Shown here piece after piece: positions 32,362 to 32,539 of a DNA stretch of 32,539 bases. The DNA is taken from contig JAGOEX010000005.1 of the NCBI GenBank assembly GCA_017997475.1, positions 1 through 32,539 on the forward strand, written 5' to 3'. The position numbers and the translations under genes are program-made. How positions within the stretch are numbered: position 1 is the first letter of the stretch; every line of letters begins with the position of its first letter. This DNA comes from a bacterium (GTDB lineage: Bacteria; UBP6; UBA1177). The notes beneath the pieces are model-generated. The model made no database searches and had not been told where the DNA came from. It saw nothing but the letters and a program-made list of their open reading frames with translations.

Positions 32362-32539
32362 TTAAACTCTCTTCTTCTTCATGTTCTTTCTGCGTCTTCT
32401 TTCGGCTTCTTCCTTTTTAAGACGGTTACGCACTGATGGCGGTTCGTAGTGACGACGCTTCTTAAGTTCCTTATAAAGACCTTCAAGAGCCATTTTCTTC
32501 TTTAAGATCTTTATTGCCTTCTCAAGATCATCAGTAACG
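32362..32539 (-). CDS. rpsU: 30S ribosomal protein bS21 (5' end outside window)
   Basis: The last 59 codons are present: DDLEKAIKILKKKMALEG...LKKRRHYEPPSVRNRLKKEEAERRRRK...KKKRV. It matches bS21 (RRxxYEPPSxxRxxK pattern), a small basic 30S protein near the anti-SD. The start codon lies beyond position 32539. GC at third positions looks like that of the neighbours. Confidence 0.93.
   Translation of the reverse strand, partial: VTDDLEKAIKILKKKMALEGLYKELKKRRHYEPPSVRNRLKKEEAERRRRKNMKKKRV

Overview
The window reads as a low-to-moderate GC chromosome segment from a Gram-negative, probably anaerobic bacterium. An outer membrane is implied by a putative beta-barrel protein, a lipoprotein FKBP and a Spy-like periplasmic protein. 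Anaerobic metabolism is suggested by a four-subunit 2-oxoacid:ferredoxin oxidoreductase. I cannot name the phylum from sequence alone. Coding is dense, most starts have GGAGG-type ribosome binding sites, and most of the window is ordinary core genome. No complete insertion sequence, prophage or CRISPR array was seen.

Layout. 1-2 kb: leuC-leuD on the minus strand (short-type isopropylmalate isomerase). 2.1-5.6 kb: a near-consensus promoter, tRNA-Val(GAC), then thrS-infC-rpmI-rplT and an HU/IHF gene, closed by a terminator. 5.7-7.5 kb: tRNA-Pro(GGG), surE, and a DUF368/PopT-type lipid carrier transporter. 7.5-9.8 kb: minus-strand MFS transporter coupled to a membrane-anchored ankyrin protein. 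9.9-15.6 kb (plus): FKBP lipoprotein, the vor/kor operon (delta, alpha, beta, gamma), CvpA-like protein, histidine ammonia-lyase. 15.6-21.7 kb: a tight five-gene minus-strand operon (TPR/Cys-cluster membrane protein, DUF4388/PATAN membrane protein, Lon-like AAA+ protease, small orphan protein, YigZ). 21.8-25.3 kb (plus): exact-consensus promoter, a 16-aa leader ORF, ArnT/PMT-type glycosyltransferase, ogt, barrel protein.

25.3-29.7 kb is the accessory part. It holds a tripartite HipBST toxin-antitoxin operon whose promoter lies among three operator palindromes spaced exactly 41 bp apart. Next comes a CGGC-domain gene, then a BrnT-like toxin domain fused in frame to a ribbon-helix-helix antitoxin with an internal SD+ATG at the junction. 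After that come two small ORFs that look like a decayed TA pair, then a GrpB-family gene, a HAD phosphatase and mscL. A 49-bp promoter-bearing repeat and a 28-bp copy of the start of the HAD gene show that this stretch was rearranged.

30-32.5 kb: an ECF sigma factor, a small one-TM protein (candidate anti-sigma) and a Spy-like protein on the minus strand look like an envelope-stress module. Divergent to it is a DUF4412-like exported protein. The window ends inside rpsU (S21, minus strand) with its terminator.
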